From assembly GCF_000733295.1 (NCBI RefSeq), contig NZ_JPMI01000026.1, positions 33,513 through 97,512 on the forward strand: a stretch of 64,000 bases of DNA. The letters are read 5' to 3'. Below the pieces are notes generated by a model, which saw nothing but the letters and a program-made list of their open reading frames with translations, was not told where the DNA came from and did not search any database. The DNA comes from Archangium violaceum Cb vi76. GTDB taxonomy: Bacteria; Myxococcota; Myxococcia; Myxococcales; Myxococcaceae. The translations under genes and the position numbers were made by a program. Shown here piece after piece: positions 16,794 through 24,538 of the stretch (position 1 is the first letter of the stretch; the number at the start of each line of letters is the position of its first letter).

Positions 16794-17872
16794 GTGCCTG
16801 CGCTCCTCGTCGTCTTCAACACCCGGTGCACCTGCTTCAGCACCCCCCGCACTCCCCGCCTCACCCCAGGCCTCCTCACCACCCACTCCGCCACCCCTGG
16901 CCCATACCGGTAGTACACCCGGATGAATTCCCGCCCCACCCCGTGGCGGCGCAACACCTCGTCCCGGAACTCCCGGAACGCCACCAGCTCCGGAGCCCCC
17001 TCGCCGAACGCCGCCGTCACCACGAAGCACGAGCCCGCCGGCGAAATCCACATCAGCCGGTCGTTCGTCAGGTTGCGCACCACCTTCAGCTCGCGCGCCT
17101 CGGTGTACAGGAAGACCAGCAGGTCCCTCCTCGCCACCGGGAACTCCTCGCCGCTCGCCTCCTCGAACTCGATGCGCGAGCTGCCCGAGCCCCTCACCTC
17201 GTCCACCGTGAAGAAGTAGCGCCGCGAGCTGCTCTTGTGCTCGATCTCCAGTCCGCGCAGCTCACCGAAGTACGCGAGGAACGGCGTGCCGCACGCCGGG
17301 CACACGTAGCGGCGCGTCCCCGGCCCCGGCACGAACCCGAAGTCGTTGATGCGCTTGCAGCCCGTGTTGGGGCAGATGAGCTTCACCTGCGCCACCGATT
17401 CCTGCCGCGGGTCGTACCGCGAGGCCCCCGACGCCCGGTCGTACACCGCCGGGACCACCGCCTCCTTCGTCCCGAGCGCCCGCGTGGGATGTGCCTGGCG
17501 CTCCAGCTCGATCGCCCGCCGCCACGCCTCCTCCGCCTGCACCAGCCTCCCGCCCACCGTGTGGCACAGCGCCTCGCCGTGCGCCTTCAGCGCCGCGAGG
17601 ATGCGCTCCGTGGCTTCCCAGTGTCCCGCCTCGCGAGCCACCGCCAACGCCATCGCCAGCACCTTCTCCAGCTCTGGCAACAGCGCCTCGGCCGCCTTCC
17701 GGGCGGGGTCCTCCGCCCGGTGGTACACCGGTGGCTCCGGAATCCGGGCGAACAACGCCAAGGCTTGCGCGCGCAACTGCTCCTGCGCTTCCTGCGCTCG
17801 CGGGAGGGAGATCGTCGCCGCCCGCTTCTGGGCGGCCTGGAAGAGCTCTTCGGGCTGCAAGGCCGCGCACAT
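16790..17872 (-). CDS. Zinc-ribbon protein with C-terminal CFI-box-like domain
   Basis: 360 residues. The first about 150 residues are Ala/Glu/Leu-rich and helical (tetratricopeptide-like but without clear repeats). A zinc ribbon follows, with CPNTGC and CPAC pairs about 20 residues apart. The C terminus has CFVVTAAFGEGAPELVAFRE and RVYYRYGPGVAEWV, matching the CFI-box domain (usually CFIATAAYG..), here with CFVVTAAFG. No signal peptide is visible. The biochemical function of the CFI-box is not established. Start ATG 17872 has a weak ribosome-binding site. It forms a two-gene operon with the TlpA-like protein. Confidence 0.7.
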   Translation of the reverse strand: MCAALQPEELFQAAQKRAATISLPRAQEAQEQLRAQALALFARIPEPPVYHRAEDPARKAAEALLPELEKVLAMALAVAREAGHWEATERILAALKAHGEALCHTVGGRLVQAEEAWRRAIELERQAHPTRALGTKEAVVPAVYDRASGASRYDPRQESVAQVKLICPNTGCKRINDFGFVPGPGTRRYVCPACGTPFLAYFGELRGLEIEHKSSSRRYFFTVDEVRGSGSSRIEFEEASGEEFPVARRDLLVFLYTEARELKVVRNLTNDRLMWISPAGSCFVVTAAFGEGAPELVAFREFRDEVLRRHGVGREFIRVYYRYGPGVAEWVVRRPGVRRGVRGVLKQVHRVLKTTRSAGT

Positions 17873-17973
17873 TAGAGGGCCCCCCGCTCGCTGTCAGCGC
17901 CCTTCCCCACCTCCTGCCAGAAACTGGCCGACTCCCCCTCCCCCGTGTATGAGGGGGTAGGAGGATGTAAACC

Positions 17974-18264
17974 ATGGGCTTCTTGAAGTTCCTGGTGTGG
18001 ACGGGCTGTGCGGTGGGACTCGGGGTCTTCCTGGCGATCGGTGAGATCGATGGACGGACGCCGATGGAGTACGCGCAGCGGGAGTGGAAGCGCCACGTCC
18101 AGCCGGCGAAGGTGGAGCGGGTGAAGGGCGAGCTGAGGGAGGCGCTCGACGACGCCAAGGAGACCGTCACCCGGACGACGAAGCAGGCCGCCGCGGCGCC
18201 GCGCGAGCGCATCACCAATGAGGATCGCGCGGCGATCGACAAAATCATCGCCCAGAAGAAGTAG
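17974..18264 (+). CDS. Small membrane-anchored protein of unknown function
   Basis: 96 residues, ATG 17974 with GGAGGA upstream. One hydrophobic segment at residues 4-22, then a charged, helical tail (VERVKGELREALDDAKETV) ending in Lys-rich KIIAQKK. I do not recognise the family. It resembles small inner-membrane proteins with a cytoplasmic coiled helix. It is divergent from the CFI-box gene and lies 90 bp before the HtrA gene. Confidence 0.6.
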   Translation: MGFLKFLVWTGCAVGLGVFLAIGEIDGRTPMEYAQREWKRHVQPAKVERVKGELREALDDAKETVTRTTKQAAAAPRERITNEDRAAIDKIIAQKK

Positions 18265-18354
18265 GGTTCCCCACCCTTGCCGGCCGCCCCGCTTCCCCTC
18301 TGGACCCCCCCTCCCTAGCTTCTTGCGAGGCGGGCGGGGGTCGGAGGCGGGACG

Positions 18355-19512
18355 ATGACGGGTGGACGGTGGTGGTGGGGTGTCTCGCTGGCGACAGTGC
18401 TGTGCGGCACCCTGGGTGCGCCAGCGTGGGGCGCGCGGCGGGGAGAGGGCGAGCGGCTGTGGGTGGAGGCGCAACAGCGCTCCGTCCGAGAGGAGCGCTC
18501 GGTGTTGAGCCAGGTGGCCCGGTCGGCCATGCCCGCGGTGGTGTCCATCACCACGGTGCAGCCGGGCACCACCGCCGATGGCGAGCAGCAGAAGGGCATC
18601 GGCTCGGGCGTCCTCATCCATCCGGACGGCTACATCCTCACCAGCGCCCACGTGATTGAAGGCGCGGAGGGCATCTCCGTCTCGGTGCTCTCCGAGCGGG
18701 GCTACCCCGAGGAGTACCCCGCGGAGCTGGTGGGCGAGGACGAGCGCACGGACTTCGCGCTGTTGAAGATCGACGCGGGCCGCAAGCTGCCGGTGCTGAA
18801 GCTGGCGTCGGCGTCGCGGGTGGACGTGGGCGACTGGGTGGTGGTGATCGGCAACCCCTTCGGGCTGACGCACTCGGTGACGGCGGGCGTGGTGAGCGCC
18901 AAGGGCCGCACGGACGTGACGCCCAACGGCCGGGACGGGGACTTCGACTACATGCAGGTGGACGCCTCCATCAACCCGGGCAACTCGGGGGGGCCGGTGC
19001 TGGACGTGCACGGGGACGTGGTGGCCATCGCCAACGCCGTCAACGTGGCGGGCCAGGGCATCGGCTTCGCCATCCCGGTGGACATCGCCAAGGCGGTGGT
19101 GCCGCACCTGCGGAAGTACGGGCGCGTGCGCCGCGGGTGGATGGGCGTGTCCGTGCTGGACTGCACCCCGGACGCCATCGAGGCCTACGGGCTGGCGAAC
19201 GCCCGGGGCGTGGTGGTGTCCGAGGTGACGGATGGGGGCCCCGCCTCGCGCGCCGGGCTCCAGGTGGGCGACGTCATCGAGGCCCTGGACACCGCGAAGG
19301 TGGAGCGCGCCGCCAGGCTGCGCTGGCAGGTGGCGGCCCAGGGCGTGGGCCGCAGCGTGGTCCTCCGGGTGCGCCGGGGGGAGCGGCCCCTGAAGCTCCG
19401 GGTGAGGCTCGAGGAGCTCCCCGCCGAGGTCCAGCAGGCCGCCAAGGGGCCCCCGGCGAGCGAGCAGCCAGGGGTGGGGGGCAGCGGCGGCCCGGACGCC
19501 CCCTCCCCGTAA
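18355..19512 (+). CDS. HtrA/DegP-like periplasmic serine protease with one PDZ domain
   Basis: 385 residues. Signal peptide MTGGRWWWGVSLATVLCGTL ending near AWG-A. Trypsin-like protease domain with catalytic triad H99 (TSAHVIEG), D133 (RTDFALLK) and S211 (NPGNSGGPV); one PDZ domain follows at about 265-355 (GPASRAGLQVGDVIEALD). The C terminus is Pro/Gly-rich. Family members degrade misfolded periplasmic proteins and act in envelope stress. A single PDZ is like DegS, but a cleavable signal is more like a soluble HtrA. A GC-rich hairpin lies 11 bases after the stop. Confidence 0.9.
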   Translation: MTGGRWWWGVSLATVLCGTLGAPAWGARRGEGERLWVEAQQRSVREERSVLSQVARSAMPAVVSITTVQPGTTADGEQQKGIGSGVLIHPDGYILTSAHVIEGAEGISVSVLSERGYPEEYPAELVGEDERTDFALLKIDAGRKLPVLKLASASRVDVGDWVVVIGNPFGLTHSVTAGVVSAKGRTDVTPNGRDGDFDYMQVDASINPGNSGGPVLDVHGDVVAIANAVNVAGQGIGFAIPVDIAKAVVPHLRKYGRVRRGWMGVSVLDCTPDAIEAYGLANARGVVVSEVTDGGPASRAGLQVGDVIEALDTAKVERAARLRWQVAAQGVGRSVVLRVRRGERPLKLRVRLEELPAEVQQAAKGPPASEQPGVGGSGGPDAPSP

Positions 19513-19523
19513 GCCGGAAAACG

Positions 19524-19543
19524 GGGGATGCGCCCGCATCCCC
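19524..19543 (+). terminator. Hairpin after the HtrA-like gene
   Basis: 8-bp perfect stem GGGGATGC/GCATCCCC (19524-19531 and 19536-19543) with a GCCC loop, just after the protease stop. No strong T-run follows. Confidence 0.45.
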
Positions 19544-19654
19544 GCCTGCCTCCTTGCGTTCCGATACGGCCAGAGCTACAGACAGCGCCTTTGCACGCCC
19601 CGCGGGTCTCCCCATGGTGACGCGAGGCACCGTTATCGCAACAGGAGCATTTCC

Positions 19655-19924
19655 ATGGCTGAAGCACAGAAGACGACCCTGAAGAAGTGGCCGCGCGTGG
19701 CCAAGGCCGGTGGCAAGAAGGCCTGCACCGTCGAGGGCTGCAAGCGTCCCTACCGCGCCAAGAGCTACTGCTTCTTCCACTTCAAGAAGTGGCGGCAGGG
19801 CGAGCTGCCCCACTCCCGTTACCGCACCTGCTCCAAGCCGGACTGCCGCGTGAAGACGTCCAAGGCCGGTCTGTGCGAGAAGCACTACGGAGAGACGTAC
19901 AAGAAGGCCGAAGCCGCCGCCTAG
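19655..19924 (+). CDS. Small protein with two C-x4-C-x9-C-x2-H zinc-finger-like modules
   Basis: 89 residues, basic. Two tandem modules have identical spacing: CTVEGCKRPYRAKSYCFFH and CSKPDCRVKTSKAGLCEKH, each followed by an aromatic residue. This C-x4-C-x9-C-x2-H form resembles the short zinc-binding unit found before HNH domains in phage and bacterial proteins, but no nuclease domain is present here. A nucleic-acid-binding role is plausible. ATG 19655 has AGGAG upstream at a slightly long distance (GGAGCATTTCC). The stop shares the sequence CTAG with the converging gene. Confidence 0.7.
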   Translation: MAEAQKTTLKKWPRVAKAGGKKACTVEGCKRPYRAKSYCFFHFKKWRQGELPHSRYRTCSKPDCRVKTSKAGLCEKHYGETYKKAEAAA

Positions 19925-20709
19925 CCGTCCTGGCCGGGGCCTCGCGAGGGCGCTCCCTTCCCGGGAGTGCCCTTCCCCCCGCCCATCGCTCGTCCCACGT
20001 GCTTGAAGGCCGTGAGCCACAGCTCCGCCTCGCGCTGGGTGAGCTCCGCACGCAACAGACTCCGCTCCAGCTCCATCAGGATGTGCTCCGGCGCCTGCGG
20101 GTTGAGGAACTGCGCCTCCAGCATCACCTGGCGCATCCGCTCGCCCAGCGCGCGCACCGTCCCCATCTTCGCGCCCTCCTGCTCCGGGGCCACCGGCGCC
20201 ACGGGCTGCTCCGCGAGCTTCCGGCCCTCGCGCGAACACAGATAGAGGAGCACCGCCGTCGCCTGGGCGAGGTTCATGGACGGCTGCACCTCGCTGGTGG
20301 GGATGACGAGGAAGTCCGTGCAGAAGGCCAGCTCCTCGTTGGACAGCCCCCGCTGTTCACCCCCCATCACCAGCGCCACCCTCCCCCGCCGGCTCTGATC
20401 CGCCAGCCGCGCCATCGCCTCCTCGGGGGTGAGCGCCGTGCGGCCCTCGAGCTGTGTGCGAGAAGTGGTGCCAACCGCGTACACGCAGTCCTTGAGGGCC
20501 TCGGGGAGGTTCTGGGCCACGGCCATGGCGTCCAGGACGGAGTCGCTTTTGACCGCGAGGCGCTCGGCCGCTCGGAAGGCGTAGGTGGCGGGGTCGGACA
20601 AGATGAGACGGGAGAATCCGAAATTGGCCATCACCCGGGCCACCGCCCCCAGGTTGTCCGGTGATCGCGTCTGGTGGAGGACGACGGTCAAGTTCACGGC
20701 CGCGAGCAT
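19921..20709 (-). CDS. SPOUT-family RNA 2'-O-methyltransferase, TrmJ-like
   Basis: 262 residues, near the TrmJ length. SpoU/TrmH motifs in order: RSPDNLGAVARVMANFG at the N terminus, VMGGEQRGLSNEEL (knot region), and IPTSEVQPSMNLAQATAVLL. These form the trefoil-knot SAM site. TrmJ methylates the ribose of tRNA residue 32; related enzymes modify rRNA, so the target is not certain. The C-terminal about 90 residues are variable and end Gly/Pro/Lys-rich. It is convergent with the zinc-module gene: both stops are in CTAG at 19921-19924. Confidence 0.83.
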   Translation of the reverse strand: MLAAVNLTVVLHQTRSPDNLGAVARVMANFGFSRLILSDPATYAFRAAERLAVKSDSVLDAMAVAQNLPEALKDCVYAVGTTSRTQLEGRTALTPEEAMARLADQSRRGRVALVMGGEQRGLSNEELAFCTDFLVIPTSEVQPSMNLAQATAVLLYLCSREGRKLAEQPVAPVAPEQEGAKMGTVRALGERMRQVMLEAQFLNPQAPEHILMELERSLLRAELTQREAELWLTAFKHVGRAMGGGKGTPGKGAPSRGPGQDG

Positions 20710-20761
20710 GCCTCCGAGTTTAGCTTTCCGTGTCAGACCCGCATCGGTATATTCCCGGGTG

Positions 20762-21349
20762 ATGCGTCGCTGGGTCGCAAGCCTGCTTCTCTCTCTCGTA
20801 ACCCTGACCGGTTGTGGCGTCGGGGGTGCACCCGTGCGCGCTTCGTTGAGCGCGCGTCAGGCACTCACCAGTCCGCCAGAGCTGCTCGAGTTCGAGACAT
20901 CCACCACCCGCCTGGAGCTGTACCGCGAGGTGGCCCGCATCTCCGAGACGGAGGCGGGTCTGTCTCCACAGGCACCGGTGCTGTTCCCCATCAGTCAGCG
21001 AGGTGAGCTGGTGGCGGCCCCGGGTTTCGAGGCGCGGACGGATCTGCTCCTGGCGCCAGACGCGGGAGCGCCGCTGCAGCTGAGCTTCGATGGACGGGCG
21101 GGCGAGCGCTGGCCGGAGGATCGGCGCGAGGGCCTGCAGGGCCTGTCGGAGCGCGAGGCGGCTGAGCTGGTGGCCCGCACGCTGCTGGCGCACTGGCGGA
21201 TCAACCCGGCGGGAGGGGTGCAGGTGGATCGGGCCTCGGGCGCGCCGTACGCGGTGGCGTACGTGGACGGCATCCTGCGCATCAACCCGGCGTTCCTGTA
21301 CATGGCGGCGGCCCAAGGTCCCGCTTCCCTGCCGGGCGCGGGCCAGTAG
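20762..21349 (+). CDS. Putative lipoprotein of unknown function
   Basis: 195 residues. Starting at ATG 20762 gives a short signal ending in a lipobox (VTLTGC, Cys at 18). The open frame continues upstream but without a better start. The mature part has no domain I recognise; it is mixed alpha/beta with several Glu/Arg-rich helices and a C-terminal YVDGILRINPAFLYMAA. It is divergent from the methyltransferase gene, 52 bp away, and 45 bp precede purC. It probably sits at the outer membrane. Confidence 0.65.
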   Translation: MRRWVASLLLSLVTLTGCGVGGAPVRASLSARQALTSPPELLEFETSTTRLELYREVARISETEAGLSPQAPVLFPISQRGELVAAPGFEARTDLLLAPDAGAPLQLSFDGRAGERWPEDRREGLQGLSEREAAELVARTLLAHWRINPAGGVQVDRASGAPYAVAYVDGILRINPAFLYMAAAQGPASLPGAGQ

Positions 21350-21394
21350 AGTCGCGCCTCCTTTCCGCCCCGCTTCGGGGCAGAGGCGCCTCCT

Positions 21395-22351
21395 GTGAAC
21401 ACCTCCGCACTCCACGCGCAGCTTCCGCATACGCTCCGGCAGACGAACCTGCCCACCCTGGGCCAGCACTACCAGGGGAAGGTCCGTGACACGTACCGCC
21501 AGGGAGACCGGCTGGTGCTGGTCACCTCGGACCGGTTGTCGGCGTTCGACCATGTGCTGACCACCATCCCCTTCAAGGGCGAGGTCCTCAACCGGCTGGC
21601 GACGTTCTGGTTCGAGCGCACGAAGCACATCGTGGCCAACCACGTGCTGGACGTGCCGGACGCGAACGTGACGGTGGCGCGGGCCTGCGAGCCCTTCGCG
21701 GTGGAAGTGGTGGTGCGCGGCTACCTGACGGGCAGCCTGTGGCGCGACTACCAGAAGGGCACGCACACGGCCTACGGGGTGCCCTTCGGGGACGGGATGC
21801 GCAAGGACGAGGCGTTCCCCTCCCCCATCATCACGCCGTCCACGAAGGCGCAGTACGGCCAGCACGACGAGCCCATCTCCGAGAAGGAGATCCTGGCGAA
21901 GAACCTGGCGAGCGCGCGTGACTGGGCACGCATCACCGAGGCGGCGAAGGGGCTGTTCCTCGAGGGCCAGAAGTGGGCGCGCACGCGCGGGCTGATCCTC
22001 GTGGATACGAAGTACGAGTTCGGCAAGGTGGGCGATGAGCTGTACGTCATCGATGAGATCCACACGCCGGACTCGAGCCGCTACTGGGTGGCGGACGAGT
22101 ACGAGGCGCGCTTCGCGAAGGGCGAGGACCAGCGGATGCTGGACAAGGAGAACATCCGCCAGTGGCTCATCCGCGAGCGGGGCTTCCAGGGCCACGGCAC
22201 GCCGCCGGCGATCCCGGATGACGTGCGCGTGTCGCTCGCGGAGAAGTACCTCGCGGCCTACGGGCAGATTACCGGCACACCGCTGGAGCTGAACGTGGGC
22301 GACGTGCACGCGCGCATCGAGAAGAACCTGAAGGCGCGCGGGTACCTCTGA
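21395..22351 (+). CDS. purC: Phosphoribosylaminoimidazole-succinocarboxamide synthase
   Basis: 318 residues from GTG 21395. SAICAR synthetase, the ATP-dependent ligation of aspartate to CAIR in purine synthesis. Family motifs are intact: GKVRDTYRQGDRLVLVTSDR near residue 28, the Gly-rich VVVRGYLTGSLWRDYQKG, and LVDTKYEFG with metal-binding residues, followed by VIDEIHTPDSSRYW. The length is that of the longer (yeast-like/deltaproteobacterial) class, about 300 residues. No good ribosome-binding site is visible. The stop is 7 bp before the first copy of a 29-bp tRNA-end repeat, so the gene is the left boundary of the putative island. Confidence 0.94.
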   Translation: MNTSALHAQLPHTLRQTNLPTLGQHYQGKVRDTYRQGDRLVLVTSDRLSAFDHVLTTIPFKGEVLNRLATFWFERTKHIVANHVLDVPDANVTVARACEPFAVEVVVRGYLTGSLWRDYQKGTHTAYGVPFGDGMRKDEAFPSPIITPSTKAQYGQHDEPISEKEILAKNLASARDWARITEAAKGLFLEGQKWARTRGLILVDTKYEFGKVGDELYVIDEIHTPDSSRYWVADEYEARFAKGEDQRMLDKENIRQWLIRERGFQGHGTPPAIPDDVRVSLAEKYLAAYGQITGTPLELNVGDVHARIEKNLKARGYL

Positions 22352-22358
22352 AGCCTCC

Positions 22359-22387
22359 GGCGGCGGGTTCGATTCCCGCCGCCTCCA
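22359..22387 (+). repeat. 29-bp direct repeat, tRNA/tmRNA 3'-end-like (left att-like copy)
   Basis: Identical to 24482-24510. It contains a T-arm (GCGGG stem, TTCGATT loop, CCCGC) followed by CGCCTCC and A, an acceptor 3' strand with discriminator; a 5' strand of the G3-U70 type (GGGGGCG) would fit alanine tRNA or tmRNA. No complete tRNA lies upstream because purC ends at 22351. The outer bases also form a 9-bp hairpin GGCGGCGGG/CCCGCCGCC that could act as a terminator for purC. Confidence 0.75.
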
Positions 22388-22787
22388 CTAAGCCAAGAGA
22401 AGTAATTCCGTTCAGGGGGCCCAGCGCCAAGGCCCGATTTCTCGGCCTCAGCGGTTGTACCCCCTGACCGAACTTAGTTCGGGTGGCTTAGAGGTTGCCC
22501 GCCGCCTTGAGTCGACCCCACTCCTAACGAGGAGGCGCGGAGCGCCTCAGGGGACCCAATCGGTTCTTGTCAGACCAAATTTGGACCAAATCCGGAGTAC
22601 ACGCCAACCCAGGCCGCCCTCCCTGGAGGTGCGCGGCAGGGGTCCTGGGTTTCTTGGGTGTCTTGGACGAGATGGGGCTTCACGCTCAATGAACGATGAG
22701 CACGGAGGCCCGCGAGTACCGGGAGACGCAATTGATGGTGGGTGAGCCCGATGCTCGTCTACGCTCGCGTACTCCAAGGAGACTGAA
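22388..22787. other. 400-bp stretch with no clear gene
   Basis: No convincing coding region. Visible structure: an inverted repeat CCGAAC/GTTCGG near 22468-22482, and a palindrome CCAAATTTGG (22575-22584) flanked by two copies of GACCAAAT (22573-22580 and 22584-22591). Such short repeats next to att-like sites could be remains of an integrase binding region. A promoter for the AHH nuclease gene must lie here; I cannot place it. Confidence 0.4.
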
Positions 22788-23657
22788 ATGTCAGCGAAGG
22801 CACTCAGGGCATGGCTCGCGGTGGCTGCGCTTCTGCTCGGGACAAGCCCCGCCTACGGCGACACGAGCGCGGAGATCGCCGCGCGTCTGGACCATGCGAA
22901 GGCGGCATTGACGGCGACTCGTGGCCAGCTCACGCCGGAACAGTGGGCATTGCTCAGCGGCAAGCTCACGGGCGCGGAAAAGGCCCTGGCGGACTACAAC
23001 CAGTTCGCCGCGAAGACGGGACGAACGATGGTCACCGCCCAAGCGAGCACCGCGGCAAGCTCCGAGGTTCTCGCGGCCGAAGGCGAGGCCATGGCGGCCC
23101 GAAGCACGGTCTCGGTGCTCGGGAGAGTGGGCGTTATCTTCCTCTCCCTGGTCACCATCCAGAGCGATGAGGATCCCACGCTCTACGAATCCCGTCAGAA
23201 ACGGGTGCTGGAAGAGCAACTCCGGGAAATCGGCCGCGCGGCCGAACAGGTCAAATCGGAAATCGAGCAGGCCAGCAAGTCCCCTGCCCCCAAGTCCGCC
23301 CGGCTCGACGAGGAGGAGGACGAGGACGGAGACATCCACCACCTCGCAACCAACAAGAATGACACGTCCGACGCCCGTGGAGGGCCGTGGACGCCAAGGT
23401 TCCGAGAGATATTCGAAAAGGCGGGAATGACTTTGAACGACCCCGCCAACACGGTGAGGGTCAAAGGCCACCGGGGCCCGCATCCCGAGCAGTACCATCG
23501 GCAGGTTCGTGACGTATTGAAGCTCGCCACGGATGACTGCGTCGGCGTGGTGCAATGCCGTGAACGACTCACGCGAGCGCTTTGGCGGTTGGGCGTGGAG
23601 TGCTCGACTCCTGGAACAAGACTGAACCAGTTGATTACGACACCTGCGGCAGGATAG
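22788..23657 (+). CDS. Secreted AHH-type nuclease toxin
   Basis: 289 residues. Signal peptide ends near AYG-DTSAE. Residues about 30-150 are helical, followed by an acidic linker (EEEDEDGD, about 174-182). The C-terminal domain starts with H184-H185 (DIHHLATNKNDTSDARGGPW) and carries a second motif VKGHRGPHPEQYHRQV, the AHH-like HNH/endonuclease VII fold typical of myxobacterial toxins. The short gap (13 bp) to an Imm11-type gene gives a toxin-immunity pair. By analogy with the M. xanthus MXAN_0050/0049 pair it may act in kin discrimination. The periplasmic or surface route is inferred from the signal peptide. Confidence 0.75.
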   Translation: MSAKALRAWLAVAALLLGTSPAYGDTSAEIAARLDHAKAALTATRGQLTPEQWALLSGKLTGAEKALADYNQFAAKTGRTMVTAQASTAASSEVLAAEGEAMAARSTVSVLGRVGVIFLSLVTIQSDEDPTLYESRQKRVLEEQLREIGRAAEQVKSEIEQASKSPAPKSARLDEEEDEDGDIHHLATNKNDTSDARGGPWTPRFREIFEKAGMTLNDPANTVRVKGHRGPHPEQYHRQVRDVLKLATDDCVGVVQCRERLTRALWRLGVECSTPGTRLNQLITTPAAG

Positions 23658-23670
23658 GGATACCCGGCGG

Positions 23671-24228
23671 ATGCGCTACTTCCAACTGATGGATGACGTG
23701 AATGTCCCGGGTGGGTGGATACTGGGAACCCCGACCGATGCACGGACGGGCCAGCCTCTAAGTGGCGTATTCCTCAAGGGCCAGCCCCTACGCGTCACCG
23801 GACCTGTTCGAGCTCCCTTCCTCCAGCCCGGAAGAGCGCTCGACTTCTCCCTGGCGGATACAGCACCAGTCGTCCACGCCAAGGTGGCCTCGGTCCTGGC
23901 CGAACTGGCACCGACCGACGTACAGCTCATCCCGGCGAACGTTGATACACAGCCTGAGCAATATTGCCTCTTGAATGTGCTGCGCGTCGTGAAATGTATC
24001 GATGATGCCGCTTGCGAAGAGGTCAATCACTGGACGCCCGAAGACGGAGTACCAGAGAAGACCGGGCAATATTTTTCCGTGTACGGCTTGAGGATCGATC
24101 CCACTCAGGTCGGAGGCGTGCACCTCTTCCGTCCCTGGGGATGGGAGATTGCCCTCATCGTCTCGGAGAGCATCAAGGAGGCGATGCAACGACTGGGCGT
24201 GACGGGCGCCCGGTTCGACGAGGTTTGA
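23671..24228 (+). CDS. Imm11 (MXAN_0049-type) immunity protein
   Basis: 185 residues, ATG 23671. Matches what I know of the Immunity MXAN_0049 family: MRYFQLMDDVNVPGGWILG at the start, a middle LDFSLADTAPVVHAKVASVL, then QLIPANVDTQPEQY and a C-terminal GWEIALIVSESIKEAMQRLG. No signal peptide, so it would work in the cytoplasm, protecting against the nuclease encoded just upstream. Its composition is lower in GC than the flanking genes by eye. Family assignment is from recognition of the pattern; neutralisation of the neighbour is inferred. Confidence 0.75.
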   Translation: MRYFQLMDDVNVPGGWILGTPTDARTGQPLSGVFLKGQPLRVTGPVRAPFLQPGRALDFSLADTAPVVHAKVASVLAELAPTDVQLIPANVDTQPEQYCLLNVLRVVKCIDDAACEEVNHWTPEDGVPEKTGQYFSVYGLRIDPTQVGGVHLFRPWGWEIALIVSESIKEAMQRLGVTGARFDEV

Positions 24229-24481
24229 ATCACCCAGAGTGAAGACCCACCTCCTGCCTCCACACCTCGAGCAAGCGAACACGTCCAGCGCTTTCCGTCC
24301 TACGTAGCAGCCCAGCTTGGTCCAATCGTGGTGTGCGCTCCTTCTTCGGCTCCTCCATCGTCGCGGCAAAGGACGGGCTCTCCTCCTCCGGCTCCGACCT
24401 CGCCCCTGCTTGGGGGACCAGAAATGGCCGCAGTTGCGCGCCTGGAGCGAAGACGCCGTGGAACCTCGTGAGGGAGTGCCA

Positions 24482-24510
24482 GGCGGCGGGTTCGATTCCC
24501 GCCGCCTCCA
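24482..24510 (+). repeat. 29-bp direct repeat, tRNA/tmRNA 3'-end-like (right att-like copy)
   Basis: Exact copy of 22359-22387, 2.1 kb downstream. The bases between the immunity gene stop (24228) and this copy hold no gene. A minus-strand frame from 24511 would begin MEAAGIEPAA, a known artefact of translating such tRNA ends. The two copies bound the AHH/Imm11 cassette and look like attachment sites, but no integrase or complete tRNA is present. Confidence 0.75.
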
Positions 24511-24538
24511 TTGAAAGCTACCCGCCGCTCCGAGCCGG

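Noticed and set aside
22300..22387. Complete tRNA or tmRNA gene ending at the left repeat
   Set aside because: The 5' acceptor, D-arm and anticodon would fall inside purC, and no GGGGGCG or GGAGGCG 5' strand is found; only the 3' end is present. The same applies to the copy at 24482.
24230..24511. Minus-strand frame beginning MEAAGIEPAA
   Set aside because: It is a translation of the reverse complement of a tRNA 3' end; such proteins are common annotation artefacts.
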